Both the position numbers and the translations under genes were made by a program. DNA of 64,000 bases from Rhizobium sp. JAB6 (GTDB taxonomy: Bacteria; Pseudomonadota; Alphaproteobacteria; Rhizobiales; Rhizobiaceae), in contig NZ_PYJQ01000005.1 of the NCBI RefSeq assembly GCF_003024605.1, forward strand, positions 1 through 64,000, in the 5' to 3' direction. Shown here piece after piece: positions 17,022-27,142 of the stretch (position 1 is the stretch's first letter; each line of letters opens with the position of its first letter). A model generated the notes under the pieces. It saw only the letters and a list, made by a program, of their open reading frames with translations. It ran no database searches and had not been told where the DNA came from.

Positions 17022-17408
17022 GAAGCAGCGCCGATAAGGAAAACCGACCGCCTCGGCTGTTAACCAAGGCGTTCTACCGCCAGACGCGGCCCTTCGGAAG
17101 CACTCGATATGGCCTACGATGTTTAAGTGCTTGCTTTAATGTCTATAGAAATAGTAGAGTTACACATAGCTTGTCAAATGGAAATCCGAAGTGATGCCCA
17201 AAATGATGCGTTGCGGCGGATTTTGCGCTAAACTACGAGCATAGTGCCCAAGAAGGATAACAAGCCTGGGTTGTTGATGTTTCCTGGCATTGCGCTAAGG
17301 GTGTGAGTGCTTCGAATTGCCCCGAGGGACGAGGGCTGAGGAGTTCTATAGCGGACCGGCCGAATCCATCGGCCGATCGTATCGCATGTGTGTGTGAAGC
17401 GGTTCGAA
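17022..17408. other. intergenic region between cysH and the Rrf2 gene
   Basis: These 387 bases contain no supported gene. They include an AT-rich stretch around 17125-17180 with the short dyad CTAT-AGAA-ATAG (17143-17154), a possible regulator-binding site in the shared promoter region. Confidence 0.45.
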
Positions 17409-17855
17409 ATGATTACTCAAAAAGCAAAATATGCGCTGCGGGCGCTGTCTGCCTTGGCCCAATCCGAAGCGGGCGAGCCGATGATGATTTCCGACATCGC
17501 CGCCCAGCAGAAGATCCCGAAGAAATTTCTGGAACAGATCCTTCTCGACCTGAAGCATCAGGGCATCGTCATCAGTCGCCGCGGCAAGCAGGGCGGCTAT
17601 CTCCTGCGCAAGCCGGCGGACGAGATCACCTTCGGCGAGATCCTGCGGGTCATCGATGGACCGCTGGCGCCGCTGCCCTGTCTGTCACTGACAGCCTATC
17701 GCCGCTGCGACGATTGCGACGGTGAGCAGACCTGCGAAATCCGTCATGTCTTCGCCCGGGTCGCGGATGCGACCCGCAAGGTGTTGTTCTCGACGACAAT
17801 TGCCGATGCGGTCGCCCAGCCGGAGGGCGCGGAAGTCGCCAGGCTGATGGCCTAG
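17409..17855 (+). CDS. Rrf2-family transcriptional regulator, probably of sulfur assimilation
   Basis: This encodes 148 residues. The N-terminal winged helix (ITQKAKYALRALSAL, then KIPKKFLEQILLDLK and RRGKQGGYLL) is typical of Rrf2 proteins such as IscR, RirA and CymR. Four cysteines (91, 100, 103, 109) cluster after the DNA-binding domain. Rrf2 proteins with such clusters hold iron-sulfur centres. It is not RirA itself, whose N-terminus differs. Divergence from cysHDN suggests control of cysteine synthesis. The start at 17409 is preferred over a GTG-type start seven codons earlier. Confidence 0.88.
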   Translation: MITQKAKYALRALSALAQSEAGEPMMISDIAAQQKIPKKFLEQILLDLKHQGIVISRRGKQGGYLLRKPADEITFGEILRVIDGPLAPLPCLSLTAYRRCDDCDGEQTCEIRHVFARVADATRKVLFSTTIADAVAQPEGAEVARLMA

Positions 17856-17914
17856 ACAGATCGAGCCCAAGGAAGCTTTACAGGCCTCATGCCCCGAGGG
17901 TCGCAGGTTCGTAC

Positions 17915-19288
17915 TCAGTGGGCATGTTCCTCGCCGCCTTCCTTTTCCATGGCTCGCCGCGTGCGGATCGCCGCCGCGATGAAGACGCGCGACAGACCGT
18001 GATAGAGCGGCTCGCGCGACAGCAGCCGCGAAGTCACATAGCCGATCATCGACACGGCCATGATCGGAATGACGGCCTGGTGGTCGCCGGTCATTTCCAG
18101 GATGATGACGAAGGCAGTCATTGGCGCCTGGACGACGCCGGCAAAATAGCCGGCCATGCCGAGGATAGCCGCCAGCGCGATACTGCCGCCGATCAGCGTG
18201 CCAACCGTGCTGCCGAAGCCGGCGCCGATGGAGAGCGATGGCGCGAAAATGCCGCCGGGAATGCCTGAGATCATCGACAGGAAGCCTGCCAGCAGCTTCT
18301 CGGCAAAGAAAAGCGGCGGCAGCGCATGTCCTTCCACAGCGCCGCGGGCCTGTTGATAGCCGGTGCCGAAGGTTTGGCCGCCGGAGAGCACGCCGATGGC
18401 GGCAACGGCGAGACCGCAGAAGCCGGCGAGAATCAGCATGCGTTTGAGCGGCTGCGGCTGCGCCCACCGGCGGATGCGGATGCCGGCAAAGAGTGCGAGC
18501 CCGCTGAATGTGGCGCCGAGCGTGCCTCCGCCAACGCCGCAGATCAGCATGACGATCCAATCCCGAAGCATCGTCGGGGCGGCGTCGGCCGTGCCGAAAT
18601 AATTGTAGCTGCCGGAAAGGCCGAGTGCGGCGAGACCAGACAGAATGACGGCCATCAGGACCAGGCCATTGGCGCGGGATTCATAGGTGCGGCTCATCTC
18701 CTCGATGGCAAAGACGATACCGGCAAGCGGCGTGTTGAAGGCGGCAGCGATACCGGCAGCAGAGCCCGCGAGAATGAGCCCTTTCGCCTGCGCCATGCCG
18801 CCGAAGCGGGCAACCGCCAGCATGAAGGACGCGCCGACCTGTACCGTCGGTCCTTCGCGGCCGATCGAGGCTCCGCTCAGCAATCCCAATATGGTCAGCA
18901 CGATCTTGCCGAAAGCCAGCCTGAGCGAAAGCAGCTTTGTCCGATCCTCTTCATGATGCAGATGTCGTGCGGCAATCGCCTGCGGAATGCCGCTCCCCTG
19001 CGAATTCGGGAACAGCGTCGCGGCGAGATAGGCTGACAGCACGAAGCCGAGCGGCGTCAGCAGGAGCGGCAGCAGCCACATCCATTCGCCCGACTGGGTT
19101 ACAGCGGTAAAAGCCCGCTGCGCCAGATCGGCGAGTTTGGCGAAGCCGACGCTGATCACGCCGATCGCCAGCGCGCCCGTCCAGAACACGAGGCGCGGCC
19201 GCCAAAGATTGAAGGAACCCCAAATGACCCGGGAACGGCGGAGCAGCTTGGATTTGCGGTAGATGGGGGGCATGGGATGGATGACCAT
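17915..19288 (-). CDS. ClC-family chloride transporter
   Basis: This 457-residue integral membrane protein has the ClC signatures NSQGSGIPQ, GREGPTVQVGA and SGIPGGIFAPS that line the chloride pathway. The gating glutamate is in GREGP. The internal proton glutamate appears in IVFAIEEMSR, so it is more likely a proton/chloride antiporter than a passive channel. No C-terminal CBS domains are present. ATGs at 19288 and 19273 are both possible starts; neither has a clear ribosome binding site. A role in acid tolerance is known for relatives. Confidence 0.92.
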   Translation of the reverse strand: MVIHPMPPIYRKSKLLRRSRVIWGSFNLWRPRLVFWTGALAIGVISVGFAKLADLAQRAFTAVTQSGEWMWLLPLLLTPLGFVLSAYLAATLFPNSQGSGIPQAIAARHLHHEEDRTKLLSLRLAFGKIVLTILGLLSGASIGREGPTVQVGASFMLAVARFGGMAQAKGLILAGSAAGIAAAFNTPLAGIVFAIEEMSRTYESRANGLVLMAVILSGLAALGLSGSYNYFGTADAAPTMLRDWIVMLICGVGGGTLGATFSGLALFAGIRIRRWAQPQPLKRMLILAGFCGLAVAAIGVLSGGQTFGTGYQQARGAVEGHALPPLFFAEKLLAGFLSMISGIPGGIFAPSLSIGAGFGSTVGTLIGGSIALAAILGMAGYFAGVVQAPMTAFVIILEMTGDHQAVIPIMAVSMIGYVTSRLLSREPLYHGLSRVFIAAAIRTRRAMEKEGGEEHAH

Positions 19289-19437
19289 TATGCTGGCTCG
19301 CAAGCCCTTTGGAGGCATTTTTCAGGGCCGCTCACCTCGGGAGGAGAATTGCGATATCGATCTTTCTTACAGAATTTCCTTTTGCGGCCAAGGCTTAATC
19401 CACATGTTGACCGCTTCCAGCGATCGAATAGAATGTA

Positions 19438-19454
19438 TCGCAATTGCAATGCGA
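19438..19454. promoter_or_regulatory. dyad in the promoter of the ParD/ParE-like pair
   Basis: TCGCA and TGCGA flank ATTGCAA, giving a 17-base inverted repeat 12 bases before the antitoxin start. Ribbon-helix-helix antitoxins commonly repress their own operon through such a site. Confidence 0.45.
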
Positions 19455-19466
19455 AGGGGCCGATGA

Positions 19467-19739
19467 ATGAAATCCGCTTCCATACCCCCGTTGAGGGTTG
19501 ATCCCGCCTTGCGCGCCGCTGCTGAAGGCGTGCTGCGAGAGGGTGAGACCTTGTCCGCATTTGTGGAAAGCTCGCTGCGTGCGCAGATTGAACACCGCCG
19601 AACGAGGGCCGAGTTCATCGCTCGCGGCCTTGCTGCGCGGGACGATGCGAGGAAAACTGGCATGTATCATAGCTCTGACGACGTGATGGGAATGCTGAAG
19701 GGCAAACTCGATGCTGCAAAAGCGTCCGGAGGAAAATGA
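19467..19739 (+). CDS. antitoxin, probable ribbon-helix-helix type
   Basis: This 90-residue protein begins KSASIPPLRVDPALRAAAEGVL, resembling the beta-strand and first helix of a ribbon-helix-helix fold, followed by ETLSAFVESSLRAQIEHRR. The C-terminal half (DDARKTGMYHSSDDVMGMLKGKL) resembles the toxin-binding tail of ParD-like antitoxins. It overlaps the next gene by four bases (ATGA). AAGGGG lies upstream of the ATG. The adjacent ParE-like toxin makes the assignment fairly secure. Confidence 0.82.
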   Translation: MKSASIPPLRVDPALRAAAEGVLREGETLSAFVESSLRAQIEHRRTRAEFIARGLAARDDARKTGMYHSSDDVMGMLKGKLDAAKASGGK

Positions 19740-20035
19740 CGTTTGCCGTGCGTTACTCCCAAGGCGCGCTCGATGATCTCGAACGACTCTATGATTATCT
19801 CTTGGCGAGAGACATCGAGCTGGCGGAAAAAGCCTATCACGCAATCGGCAAGGCAACCGAGTTTCTGGAGAATTTTCCATTCAGTTGCCGCAAAGCGTCA
19901 GCGGACAATGCATTTTTTCGAGAACTCGTTATTCCTTTCGGTTCGTCAGGTTATGTCGCTCTTTTCGAGATCGAGGATAGCGGGACGGTAACGACACTGG
20001 CAATCAGGCATCAGCGGGAGGAAGACTATCACTAA
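19736..20035 (+). CDS. ParE/RelE-family toxin
   Basis: This encodes 99 residues of the ParE/RelE fold: VRYSQGALDDLERLYDYL at the N-terminus, a central helix pair, FRELVIPFGSSGYVALFEIE and the terminal IRHQREEDYH. ParE toxins inhibit gyrase whereas RelE toxins cleave mRNA on ribosomes; the tail is more like ParE, but the target cannot be decided from sequence. The gene is translationally coupled to the antitoxin and converges on betA. Confidence 0.88.
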   Translation: MTFAVRYSQGALDDLERLYDYLLARDIELAEKAYHAIGKATEFLENFPFSCRKASADNAFFRELVIPFGSSGYVALFEIEDSGTVTTLAIRHQREEDYH

Positions 20036-20047
20036 TGTCTCCCCACC

Positions 20048-21697
20048 TTACCGATCGCTCGTCTCCCACCGCGGATTGATCCAGGGCTCCTGGTTGGAGC
20101 GTGCCAATCTCGGCTTGCCGAGGATATGGTCGGCGGCCTTCTCGCCCGTCATGATCGAAGGACCGTTCAGGTTGCCATAGGTAACATGCGGAAAGATCGA
20201 GCTGTCGGCGACGCGCAGCCCGTCGACGCCGATGACGCGGGTATCGGGATCGACCACTGCCATCGGATCGTCCTTCGATCCCATCCTGCAGGTGCCGCAG
20301 GGGTGATAGGCGCTTTCCAGATGTTCGCGCAGGAAGGCGTCGATCTCCTCGTCCGTCTGAACGTTCGGTCCGGGCTGGATCTCCGGTCCGCGATATTCGT
20401 CGAAAGCCTTCTGCCCGAATATCTCGCGGGTGAGACGCACACAGTGACGGAACTTCTCCCAATCCTCCGGATGGCTCATATAGTTGAAGCGGATCACCGG
20501 GTCGGCCTTCGGGTCTGAGGAGCGCAGCGTGACGTTGCCGCGCGATTTCGACAGGTTATAGCCGACATGCACCTGGAAGCCGTGGCTCTTGGCCGCCGCC
20601 TTGCCGTCGTAGCTGATGGCAACAGGCAGAAAATGATACTGGATATCCGGCTGCTTGACGCCCGGCGCGGAGCGCAGGAAGGCGCAGGCTTCAAACTGGT
20701 TGGACGTGCCAAGGCCCTTCTTGAAGAACAGCCATTGTGCGCCGGCGATGCCCTGCATGTACCAGGGCAGCCAGGAATAGAGCGACACCGGCTTCAGGCT
20801 CGTCTGCTGAAAATAGAATTCCATGTGGTCCTGCAGGTTGGCGCCGACGCCCGGCCGGTCGACCTTTACCTCGATCCCCATCTCGCGCAGATGCTGCCCA
20901 GGCCCGATGCCGGAGAGCATCAGCAGCTTCGGCGAATTGAACGAGGAGGCGGAGATGATGACCTCGCGGTTTGCCCGGATCACCTCGATCTTGCCATTGC
21001 GCTCGACTTCGACGCCGGTTGCGCGGCCGTTTTCGATGACGACCTTGCGGGCAAAGCAGCGGATGAGCGTGACATTCGGCCGCTTCAGCGCAGGCTTGAG
21101 ATAGGCTGTCGCCGCAGACCAGCGCCGGCCCATCCACGTCGTCTGTTCCATCAGGCCGAAGCCTTCCTGCTTGCTGCCGTTGTAATCCTCGGTCGTCTCG
21201 AAACCCGCCTGCTTGCCGGCCTCGATGAAGGCGTGGAACAGCGGATTGCGGACATCGCCGCGGCGCACATGCAGCGGGCCGTCCTTGCCGCGCCATCCCT
21301 CTTCGCCGCCATGGGAGTGCTCCATCCGTTTGAAATAGGGCAGTACGTCGGCATAAGCCCAGCCTTGCGCGCCCAGTTCCTCCCAGCGGTTGAAATCCTC
21401 CGCATGGCCGCGCACATAGACCATGCCGTTGATGGAGGAGGAGCCGCCGATCACCTTGCCGCGCGGAGCGGTGATGCGCCGGTTGTTGAGCTGCGGCTCG
21501 GGCTCGGAGAGATAGCCCCAATTATAGCGGTCCATGCTCATCGGCCAGGCAAGGGCTGCCGGCATCTGGATGAAAGGCCCGAAATCGCTGCCGCCGAATT
21601 CCAGAACGATCACCGAATGCTTGCCGTCCTCCGACAGGCGGTAAGCCATGGCGGAGCCGGCCGAACCCGAGCCGACGATGACGAAATCTGCTTGCAT
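20048..21697 (-). CDS. betA: choline dehydrogenase
   Basis: This 549-residue GMC-family flavoprotein oxidises choline to betaine aldehyde at the membrane. The FAD-binding motif [15 protein letters not shown] is at the N-terminus, followed by [20 protein letters not shown] (first GMC signature). The catalytic histidine region is in [12 protein letters not shown] and the second near [11 protein letters not shown]. It is the third gene of betIBA and is separated from betB by a 123-base palindromic repeat. It makes the osmoprotectant glycine betaine together with BetB and also lets rhizobia use choline as a nutrient. Confidence 0.96.
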   Translation of the reverse strand: MQADFVIVGSGSAGSAMAYRLSEDGKHSVIVLEFGGSDFGPFIQMPAALAWPMSMDRYNWGYLSEPEPQLNNRRITAPRGKVIGGSSSINGMVYVRGHAEDFNRWEELGAQGWAYADVLPYFKRMEHSHGGEEGWRGKDGPLHVRRGDVRNPLFHAFIEAGKQAGFETTEDYNGSKQEGFGLMEQTTWMGRRWSAATAYLKPALKRPNVTLIRCFARKVVIENGRATGVEVERNGKIEVIRANREVIISASSFNSPKLLMLSGIGPGQHLREMGIEVKVDRPGVGANLQDHMEFYFQQTSLKPVSLYSWLPWYMQGIAGAQWLFFKKGLGTSNQFEACAFLRSAPGVKQPDIQYHFLPVAISYDGKAAAKSHGFQVHVGYNLSKSRGNVTLRSSDPKADPVIRFNYMSHPEDWEKFRHCVRLTREIFGQKAFDEYRGPEIQPGPNVQTDEEIDAFLREHLESAYHPCGTCRMGSKDDPMAVVDPDTRVIGVDGLRVADSSIFPHVTYGNLNGPSIMTGEKAADHILGKPRLARSNQEPWINPRWETSDR

Positions 21698-21741
21698 GAC
21701 GATGTGCTCCAGGTGGCAACAGGCGTAAATCGTAGGGCCTA

Positions 21742-21864
21742 CACCCTCCCCTTGAGGGGGAGGGTCGGCCGCAGGCCGGGGTGGGGTGATTGCTGCTACA
21801 CGCGCTGCGGCTGGTCACCCCCACCCGCCGCTAAGCGGCGACCTCCCCCCTCAAGGGGGAGGTG
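21742..21864. repeat. palindromic intergenic mosaic repeat (copy 1)
   Basis: This 123-base element starts CACCCTCCCCTTGAGGGGGA and ends in the complementary CTCAAGGGGGAGGTG. Its arms contain further hairpins (GGCCGCAGGCC; CGCCGCTAAGCGGCG). The whole unit can fold into one branched structure. The same design recurs at 62261-62378. It sits between betB and betA and could affect mRNA stability within the operon. Confidence 0.8.
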
Positions 21865-21866
21865 AA

Positions 21867-23336
21867 TCAATAAGGCGCCTGTACCGGCCCCATGCCGACA
21901 TAGACGGTCTTCAGCTCCGAATAGTGCTCCAGCGCCGCCAGCGAATTCTCGCGGCCGAAGCCGGATTGCTTGGAGCCGCCGAAGGGAATTTCGACCGGGC
22001 AGAGATTGTAGGTGTTGATCCAGAGCGTGCCGGCTTCGAGTTGGTCGACGACGCGGTGGGCGCGCGTGAGGTCGGCGGTGAAGACGCCGCCGGAAAGGCC
22101 GAATTCGGTGGCATTGGCGCGGGCGATCACCTCGGCCTCGTCGTCGAAATCCAGAACGCACATGACTGGCCCGAAAATCTCCTCGCGGGCGATCGTCATG
22201 TCATCGGTGACGTCGGCAAACACGGTCGGCTGGATATAATAGCCTTCGCCGGCGACGTTGTTGGGGATGCCGCCGCCGGTCAGCAGCGTCGCACCCTCGG
22301 CCTTGCCCTTTTCGATATAGGCGAGCACCTTCTCGCGCTGCGCCCAGGAGACCATCGGGCCGATCTGCGTTGCCTCGTCCATGGGGTCGCCGATGAGCAT
22401 GGCATCGGTGCGCACCTTCAGGCGCTTCAGGAATTCGGACTTGATCTTGCGGTTGACGAAGACGCGCGTGCCGTTCGAGCAAACCTGCCCGGTCGAATAG
22501 AAATTGCCGAGCATGGCGCCGCCGATGGCGCTGTCGATATCGGCATCGTCAAAGACGATCAGCGGCGACTTGCCTCCGAGTTCCATGGTGACATGCTTGA
22601 GGTGGCCGGCCGCCGAAGCCGCCACCTTGCGGCCCGTCGGCACCGAGCCGGTCAGCGATACCTTCGCCACGTCGGGATGGTTGATGAGCAGAGGCCCGGT
22701 TTCGCGGTCACCCTGGATGACATTGTAGAGACCTTTCGGCAGGCCGGCCTCGATCAGGATTTCGGCGATCTTCAGCGCGCCGAGCGGCGTGTTTTCCGAA
22801 GGCTTGAACACCATGGCGTTGCCGGCGATCAGGGCCGGGGCGCCCTTCCAGCAGGCGATCTGCTGCGGATAGTTCCATGCGCCGATACCGACGCAGACGC
22901 CGAGCGGCACGCGCTTGGTATAGGCGAAATCGCCGCCGAGCGGAATGTAGGAGCCGTTGAGGCCGGCTGCCGCGATGCCGCCGAAGAATTCGAAGCTGTC
23001 GGCGCCCGACGTCGGGTCGGCGACGATGGTTTCCTGGATCGGCTTGCCCGTATCCAGCGTTTCCAGTTCCGAAAGCTCGCGATTGCGTTCGCGCATGATC
23101 TCGGCCGCCCGCTTCAGGATGCGGCCGCGCGCCGTCGGGCTCATGGCCGCCCATTCCGGCTGCGCCCGCTTGGCGCTAGCGATCGCCTTTTCGACGATGG
23201 CGGGCGTTGCCGCATGCAAGCGGGCGATTACCTCCCCGGTCGCGGGGTAGATGCTTTCGATAAGAGTGCCGTCGGTGTCCTCAACATATTCTCCGTCGAT
23301 GAAATGCGAGGCGGTGGGCTGGGCTTTTAGGGTCAT
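21867..23336 (-). CDS. betB: betaine-aldehyde dehydrogenase
   Basis: This 489-residue NAD(P)-dependent aldehyde dehydrogenase oxidises betaine aldehyde to glycine betaine. [15 protein letters not shown] and the [10 protein letters not shown] motif with its catalytic glutamate are present. The nucleophilic cysteine lies in [12 protein letters not shown], which is distinctive for BetB. The start overlaps the betI stop by four bases (ATGA), so the two are coupled. BetA follows. Confidence 0.96.
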   Translation of the reverse strand: MTLKAQPTASHFIDGEYVEDTDGTLIESIYPATGEVIARLHAATPAIVEKAIASAKRAQPEWAAMSPTARGRILKRAAEIMRERNRELSELETLDTGKPIQETIVADPTSGADSFEFFGGIAAAGLNGSYIPLGGDFAYTKRVPLGVCVGIGAWNYPQQIACWKGAPALIAGNAMVFKPSENTPLGALKIAEILIEAGLPKGLYNVIQGDRETGPLLINHPDVAKVSLTGSVPTGRKVAASAAGHLKHVTMELGGKSPLIVFDDADIDSAIGGAMLGNFYSTGQVCSNGTRVFVNRKIKSEFLKRLKVRTDAMLIGDPMDEATQIGPMVSWAQREKVLAYIEKGKAEGATLLTGGGIPNNVAGEGYYIQPTVFADVTDDMTIAREEIFGPVMCVLDFDDEAEVIARANATEFGLSGGVFTADLTRAHRVVDQLEAGTLWINTYNLCPVEIPFGGSKQSGFGRENSLAALEHYSELKTVYVGMGPVQAPY

Positions 23337-23947
23337 GTTTCAGTCCTTTGAACGGCGGCCTCTCTGGAAAGCGGCGCAAGCAGTAAATTGATGTAATCTT
23401 CCGTAAGCGCGATCGAAGCCTCGATGCTGATCGGCGCCGATCTCAGACTTTGACGGATATAAAGGCCGTCGATCATCGCGGCAGCGCCTTCGGCGATGCG
23501 TTCTGCGTCTTCCTCCGGACATAGAGCCTTGAGATTGGCAAGCAGGTTGGAGCGCAGCCGGCGCGCATAGATGACGAGAAAGCGCCGCGTCTCCTCCGAA
23601 CGCTGCGCTTCGGCATAGAAGGCGAGCCACGCCGCGATCGTCTCCGGCGCAAACTGATCGGCCTGGAAGCTGACGCGGATGACGGCCGAGAGCTTTTCGC
23701 GCGGTGTTTTGGCCGCGCGCAGCGCCGTGATGACGCTGTCGCGCAGCCGCTGTAGATGCACTCGGACGGTCTCGATCAGCAGCTGTTCCTTGCTGCCGAA
23801 ATAATGATGCGCGAGGGCAGGGGAAACGCCGGCCTGCTTGGCAATTTCGGACATGGTGACGGTCAGCGAGCCGTGATCACCGATCACGCGCATCGCAGCA
23901 TCCACCAGCGCCTTGCGGCGCACCGGTTCCATTCCCACTTTCGGCAT
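23333..23947 (-). CDS. betI: choline-responsive repressor BetI (TetR family)
   Basis: This encodes 204 residues. The helix-turn-helix ([26 protein letters not shown], residues 32-58 roughly) and the C-terminal domain match BetI, the TetR-type repressor that releases DNA when choline is present. It is the first gene of the betIBA operon and overlaps betB. A perfect dyad lies 33 bases upstream of the ATG, as expected for autorepression. Confidence 0.95.
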   Translation of the reverse strand: MPKVGMEPVRRKALVDAAMRVIGDHGSLTVTMSEIAKQAGVSPALAHHYFGSKEQLLIETVRVHLQRLRDSVITALRAAKTPREKLSAVIRVSFQADQFAPETIAAWLAFYAEAQRSEETRRFLVIYARRLRSNLLANLKALCPEEDAERIAEGAAAMIDGLYIRQSLRSAPISIEASIALTEDYINLLLAPLSREAAVQRTET

Positions 23948-23979
23948 TTTTCATCCCCGAGGCTGGACACAATGTATTT

Positions 23980-23999
23980 TTGATTGACTGATCAATCAA
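23980..23999. promoter_or_regulatory. BetI operator
   Basis: TTGATTGACTGATCAATCAA consists of two perfect eight-base arms around CTGA. It lies just upstream of betI. Known BetI sites contain the same TTGATTG-like half-site, so this is very probably the operator of the operon. Confidence 0.8.
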
Positions 24000-24098
24000 T
24001 AAAAAAATGATGTGCGGGGCAACCTGCTGCCGAAAATCCGCAACCCCTTTCCGATGAGCATTTCTGTGCCATACTTCCGAAGAGGAGGAGGTGCAGTC

Positions 24099-24647
24099 AT
24101 GGTCGATATTCTTGATGAAGTTCCCCCATCGGCAATGCGTGACAAATGGGGATGGTTTGTCGGGCTTGGAATCCTGCTGATGATCTGCGGCGGTATCGCG
24201 CTTGGCAATGTGTTCATCGCCACCGTCGCTTCGGTCTATTACATCGGCATGCTGATGCTGATCGGCGGCATCGTGCATCTGGCCCATGCCTTTCAGGTGC
24301 GAGGATGGGAGCATATCCTGTTCTGGATGCTGAGCGGCCTGCTCTATACAATTGCCGGTATCCTCGCCTTCGCCAATCCACTGTTGGCCTCCGAGGCACT
24401 GACCCTGTTCCTTGCCATCGCACTGCTCATCGCCGGCACGTTTCGCGTCTGGGTCGGCCGCAAGTTGAAGCCGGAGCGCGGCTGGGTCTGGATCGTCATC
24501 AGCGGCCTTGCGACCGCGGTTGCCGGCATTGCCATTGCCGTCGGCTGGCCGGTCAACAGCCTCTGGATTCTTGGTCTTTTCCTGGCCTTCGATCTGATTT
24601 TTCAAGGGTGGACACTGGTTGTCTTCGGCCTTGTGCTCCGGCGGTAG
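24099..24647 (+). CDS. HdeD-family membrane protein
   Basis: This 182-residue inner-membrane protein has six predicted helices arranged as the repeated DUF308 units of HdeD. HdeD supports acid resistance in E. coli at high cell density, and the rhizobial protein may have a similar envelope-stress role. The start at 24099 has GGAGG eight bases upstream. The frame is open for 29 more codons, but they are not preceded by a ribosome binding site. It is divergent from betI but separated by the bet operator region. Confidence 0.88.
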   Translation: MVDILDEVPPSAMRDKWGWFVGLGILLMICGGIALGNVFIATVASVYYIGMLMLIGGIVHLAHAFQVRGWEHILFWMLSGLLYTIAGILAFANPLLASEALTLFLAIALLIAGTFRVWVGRKLKPERGWVWIVISGLATAVAGIAIAVGWPVNSLWILGLFLAFDLIFQGWTLVVFGLVLRR

Positions 24648-24874
24648 CGCACTGCCCGATAGGAGTAACGGACTGCTACTTTTTGACAAGGAGCGTGAGC
24701 GGCGTTACTCTTTGGGTCTCTGCCATGTCGGGCAGAACGGCGTTGCGTTGATGTGACGACAGTATCTTCATCCGAAAGTGCGCGTGTCGACAGACATGCG
24801 TGAAGAAACTGGTTAAAGCCGCGGAACCTGCTTCCAGACAAATTTCCGCTAGATAACGTCAAGGGAGGAATATC

Positions 24875-25126
24875 ATGCCGATGGTAACGGTTTCCATCTC
24901 TCCGCTTCAGGCTGCCGGCATCCGGGCAGCGGTCGACACCGGCACCTATGCCTCGAGCAGCGAAGTCGTGCGGGAAGCCCTGCGCATGTGGGATGCAGCC
25001 CGCAAGCGCGGTGACATTTGCGATGTGCCTCGTGCCGCCAACGATGGTGGCGAGACAGCAAAGAACGGCCGCTGCGTCGCCGATATGTTTGCCGATTACG
25101 AGGCGGAACGGCAGTCAAGCAATTGA
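24875..25126 (+). CDS. ParD/CopG-like antitoxin, apparently without partner
   Basis: This 83-residue protein is a ParD-type ribbon-helix-helix antitoxin. VTVSISPLQAAGIRAAVDTG and SSSEVVREALRMWDAA form the DNA-binding dimer core. The rest (30 residues) would be the toxin-binding tail. It has the ribosome binding site GGGAGG. No ParE-like frame follows in the 210 bases before the EAL/GGDEF gene, so the antitoxin is orphaned or its toxin has been lost. Confidence 0.8.
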   Translation: MPMVTVSISPLQAAGIRAAVDTGTYASSSEVVREALRMWDAARKRGDICDVPRAANDGGETAKNGRCVADMFADYEAERQSSN

Positions 25127-25336
25127 CGGCGATAACCCTCCGTCAGCAGGGCTGCAGAGCTGCCAGGCGCTCCATCTTCGTTCCGGCGGATGGTTAACAT
25201 TGCTTTACCATTCACGAAACTTTCACATGCGGGAAAGGTTTCGTTGACGCTTTATGACGCATCTTCGGCCGAAAACGCGGTAAACCCAAAGTTTTACTTA
25301 AATAAATTAGATTAGAATCCGCAAGTGGAGATGGGC

Positions 25337-27142
25337 ATGTCCCTGACTGCCGCAGCCGAACCGGGCGTCTTGCGCCGATATGCCAGCGATCAGATCGTTA
25401 CTCTGGCCAAACTCGTGATCGAAAACGCATTCCAGCCGATCGTGGAGGCCGGCACCGGCGCCGTTTTCGGCTATGAATCCCTTATGCGCGGGCAGGAGCG
25501 CATCGGTTTCGACAGCCCGGTCGACATCCTCGATGAGGCCGAACGCACCGGTCAGCTTCTTGGTTTGGAACAGATGGTCACCAGCCGGGCGCTGGCAAAG
25601 TTCGCCACCTTGCCCAACATCGCTGCCTCTACTCTTTTCCTCAATCTGGATGTCCGGTTGATCCCGCAAGGCGCCACATTGGTGGATGGCCTGTTGCAGC
25701 ATATGCAAAAAGCCGGGATTGCGCCCTCGTCCATCTGCTTCGAATTCTCCGAGCGTTTCGACAATACCATCGTGCCTGAATTTCGCGATCTGGTCGCCAG
25801 GATGCGAAGCTCCGGCTTCAAGCTGGCGATCGATGATTTTGGTGTCGGGCGCGGCGAAATGAAGCTTCTGTCCGATTATCCGGTCGATTACCTGAAGATC
25901 GACCGGCATTTCATCGTCCATATCGACCGAAGCGCCCGCAAGCGCCATATCCTTAGAAATCTCGTCAACATCGCCCATGTTCTCGGTACGCGCGTCATCG
26001 CCGAGGGTATCGAGACGGAGGCGGAGTTCCTGACCTGCCGCGAATTCGGCGTCGACTTCGTCCAGGGCTGGTTCATTGCCCGCCCGACGGTGCTCGTCAA
26101 TGAGCTGAAGCCGAGCTTTCCGCATCTGCAGGATCTCGGCAAAATGGCGCGCAACAGTCAGTCGCTCGATGAAATCCTCATTCGCAAGCAGATCGAGGTG
26201 CTGCCGACGATCCGCGAAAGCGACAGCATCGACAGCGTTTTCGAACTCTTCCGCCGCAATCCGCGCCGGGCCTATTTTCCCGTCGTCAACGCCAATAACG
26301 AGCCGCGCGGGATCATCCACGAATACCAGCTCAAGGAATATATCTATCAGCCCTTCGGCCGCGACCTGCTGAAGAACAAGGTCTATAAGCGGTCGATTTC
26401 GCATTTCGTGGAGATGGCGCCGATTGTCGGGCTTGATTCCGATGCCGATACGCTGATGACGATCTTCGCCAACATGGAAAGCAGCGATTGCCTGATCGTC
26501 ACCGAAGGCACGCATTATGCCGGCATCGTCTCGGCCGCCTCGCTCATCAAGGTCATCAACGAGAAGCAGTTGAAGATCGCCCAGGATCAGAATCCCCTGA
26601 CCGGCCTGCCGGGCAATCGGGCAATTCACGATTTCATGCAGAATGCTGGCCGCGATGGCGATGACATAAGGCATTTCTGCTATTGTGACTTCGATAATTT
26701 CAAGCCGTTCAATGACGCTTACGGCTTCCATGTCGGCGACCATGCCATTTCGATATTTGCCGCGCTGATGCGCCGCTATTTCTTTGCCGAACGCCATTTC
26801 CTCGGCCATGTCGGCGGCGACGACTTCTTTATCGGCGTCACCGGCTGGAGCGCGCCGGAGCTTCGCGAGGTTTTGGATCGGCTGCTTGCAGATTTCCACG
26901 CCGAAGTCCTCGAACTCTATTCGGCGGAGGATCGTGCCGCCGGCCGCATTCGCGGTCATGACCGCAGCGGTGCCGAGGCGGAATTTCCCTTGATGCGCTG
27001 CTCGATCGGTATTCTGGAACTGCCCGAGGGACTGGTGATCGACAACAGCAATCGCGTCAGCACTTCCATCGCGGGCATCAAGGCAAAGGCAAAGGAAAGC
27101 GGCATCGGCATCGCATTCCTCGGCTTGGCCGAGACGAATTGA
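25337..27142 (+). CDS. EAL-CBS-GGDEF cyclic-di-GMP signalling protein
   Basis: This encodes 601 residues: an EAL domain (about 20-255), a pair of CBS-like repeats (about 270-395) and a GGDEF domain (about 420-595). The EAL motif is YESLMRG, and the metal residues [26 protein letters not shown] and EGIET are all present, so phosphodiesterase activity is plausible. The GGDEF motif is GGDDF, and its activity is uncertain. CBS domains may sense adenine nucleotides. The ATG at 25337 has GGAG six bases upstream. There are no membrane segments, so it is cytoplasmic. Confidence 0.92.
   Translation: MSLTAAAEPGVLRRYASDQIVTLAKLVIENAFQPIVEAGTGAVFGYESLMRGQERIGFDSPVDILDEAERTGQLLGLEQMVTSRALAKFATLPNIAASTLFLNLDVRLIPQGATLVDGLLQHMQKAGIAPSSICFEFSERFDNTIVPEFRDLVARMRSSGFKLAIDDFGVGRGEMKLLSDYPVDYLKIDRHFIVHIDRSARKRHILRNLVNIAHVLGTRVIAEGIETEAEFLTCREFGVDFVQGWFIARPTVLVNELKPSFPHLQDLGKMARNSQSLDEILIRKQIEVLPTIRESDSIDSVFELFRRNPRRAYFPVVNANNEPRGIIHEYQLKEYIYQPFGRDLLKNKVYKRSISHFVEMAPIVGLDSDADTLMTIFANMESSDCLIVTEGTHYAGIVSAASLIKVINEKQLKIAQDQNPLTGLPGNRAIHDFMQNAGRDGDDIRHFCYCDFDNFKPFNDAYGFHVGDHAISIFAALMRRYFFAERHFLGHVGGDDFFIGVTGWSAPELREVLDRLLADFHAEVLELYSAEDRAAGRIRGHDRSGAEAEFPLMRCSIGILELPEGLVIDNSNRVSTSIAGIKAKAKESGIGIAFLGLAETN

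Noticed and set aside
23877..24689. A 270-codon minus-strand frame across HdeD
   Set aside because: It is complementary to membrane-helix codons and rich in Gln/His/Asp; the HdeD frame has the strong ribosome binding site.
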